Assembly (NCBI GenBank): GCA_003427395.1
Contig: BFEA01000002.1
Coordinates: forward strand, 564,310 to 603,279
DNA length: 38,970 nucleotides
Direction of reading: 5' to 3'
Source of the DNA: Chara braunii
Taxonomy: Eukaryota > Streptophyta > Charophyceae > Charales > Characeae
Each line of letters opens with the position of its first letter. Positions within the stretch are counted from its first letter, which is position 1. The notes beneath the pieces are model-generated. The model saw only the letters and a program-made list of their open reading frames with translations. It was not told where the DNA came from and ran no database searches. Below are positions 38,817 through 38,970 of this stretch, in pieces. A program made the position numbers and the translations under genes.

Positions 38817-38970
38817 CTTGACGCCCTGGAAGAATGTACGTGGACGTCAGAAACTCTCCCCTTACCCCCTTCCACGCTCCCGTCCTCCAGAAGGCACCTG
38901 GACAGGATTCTGTCCAGGTACATGCCTACACAGGGAGAGAAGGTCTTTTTCTAAATTCCCCAGCTCCCGT
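38817..38970. other. Window end, no recognised gene
   Basis: Contains a short inverted repeat ACCTGGACAGGATTCTGTCCAGGT (arms around TT). The open frame to 38954 is not recognised. Confidence 0.4.

Noticed and set aside
1-38970. CRISPR array
   Set aside because: Tandem repeats here are contiguous or have related, not unique, spacers; the context is eukaryotic and no cas-like gene exists.
1-38970. LTR retrotransposon
   Set aside because: I looked for long direct repeats with TG...CA ends, a primer-binding site and pol motifs; the only long direct repeats are adjacent tandem duplications.

Overview
This window looks like nuclear, repeat-dominated, non-coding DNA from a large eukaryotic genome. 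I find no gene whose product I can name, no convincing exon chain and no intact transposase, reverse transcriptase or integrase. What is present is long microsatellites (CT, GT, TTC, AAG, GGA, GA, homopolymers), minisatellites and tandem duplications, many short terminal-inverted-repeat (TIR) elements, tRNA-derived remnants, a 100-base assembly gap and four single-n joins. The best taxonomic clue is a fragment of a small-subunit rRNA 3' end at about 20469-20572. It is of the alphaproteobacterial/mitochondrial type and closest in character to plant or algal mitochondrial rRNA, unlike animal 12S. If it is a nuclear copy of mitochondrial DNA, the host is more likely an alga, streptophyte or other protist than an animal. 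The species cannot be fixed from the sequence.

Layout. 1-3180: a three-copy 195-bp tandem repeat, then unremarkable DNA. 3181-4740: two tRNA-like remnants and a 650-bp minisatellite of a 17-bp unit with a CCTAACCTA core. 4940-5690: two TIR insertions in a row, one 275-bp element with a perfect 8-bp target duplication and one 107-bp hairpin element flanked by a perfect 15-bp duplication. 6370-8410: palindromes, a second 17-bp repeat and CT tracts. 8410-13900: mostly featureless. 13930-14324: a 207-bp TA-flanked MITE followed by a tRNA-Asp-like remnant. 15770-17600: microsatellites, including a cassette in which CT/GT tracts sit between conserved flanks. 18150-23320: a hairpin, two copies of the 'CCGTCTTC' MITE, tandem duplications, the rRNA fragment and a 58-base G run. 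23600-24490: TGCGC-rich DNA around the gap, and an apparent assembly duplication. 25980-27320: a 1245-bp hAT-like element with a perfect 8-bp target duplication, whose left end is itself tandemly repeated. 28640-33770: a dense field of one MITE family (TIR AACCACCAGTAC, TA target), with neighbouring copies abutting across a single TA. 33930-38970: minisatellites, a second copy of the 8-bp-target family, and two more 'CCGTCTTC' MITEs.

How the parts relate: the organising theme is non-autonomous DNA transposons. Three TIR families recur within 39 kb: family A, about 100 bp, hairpin-like, ends CCRTCTTC; family B, about 205-215 bp, ends AACCACC, TA target; family C, 275-410 bp, ends CTRGGCTACCA, 8-bp target. 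A single larger hAT-like element is added to these. None encodes a transposase here, so all would depend on proteins made elsewhere.
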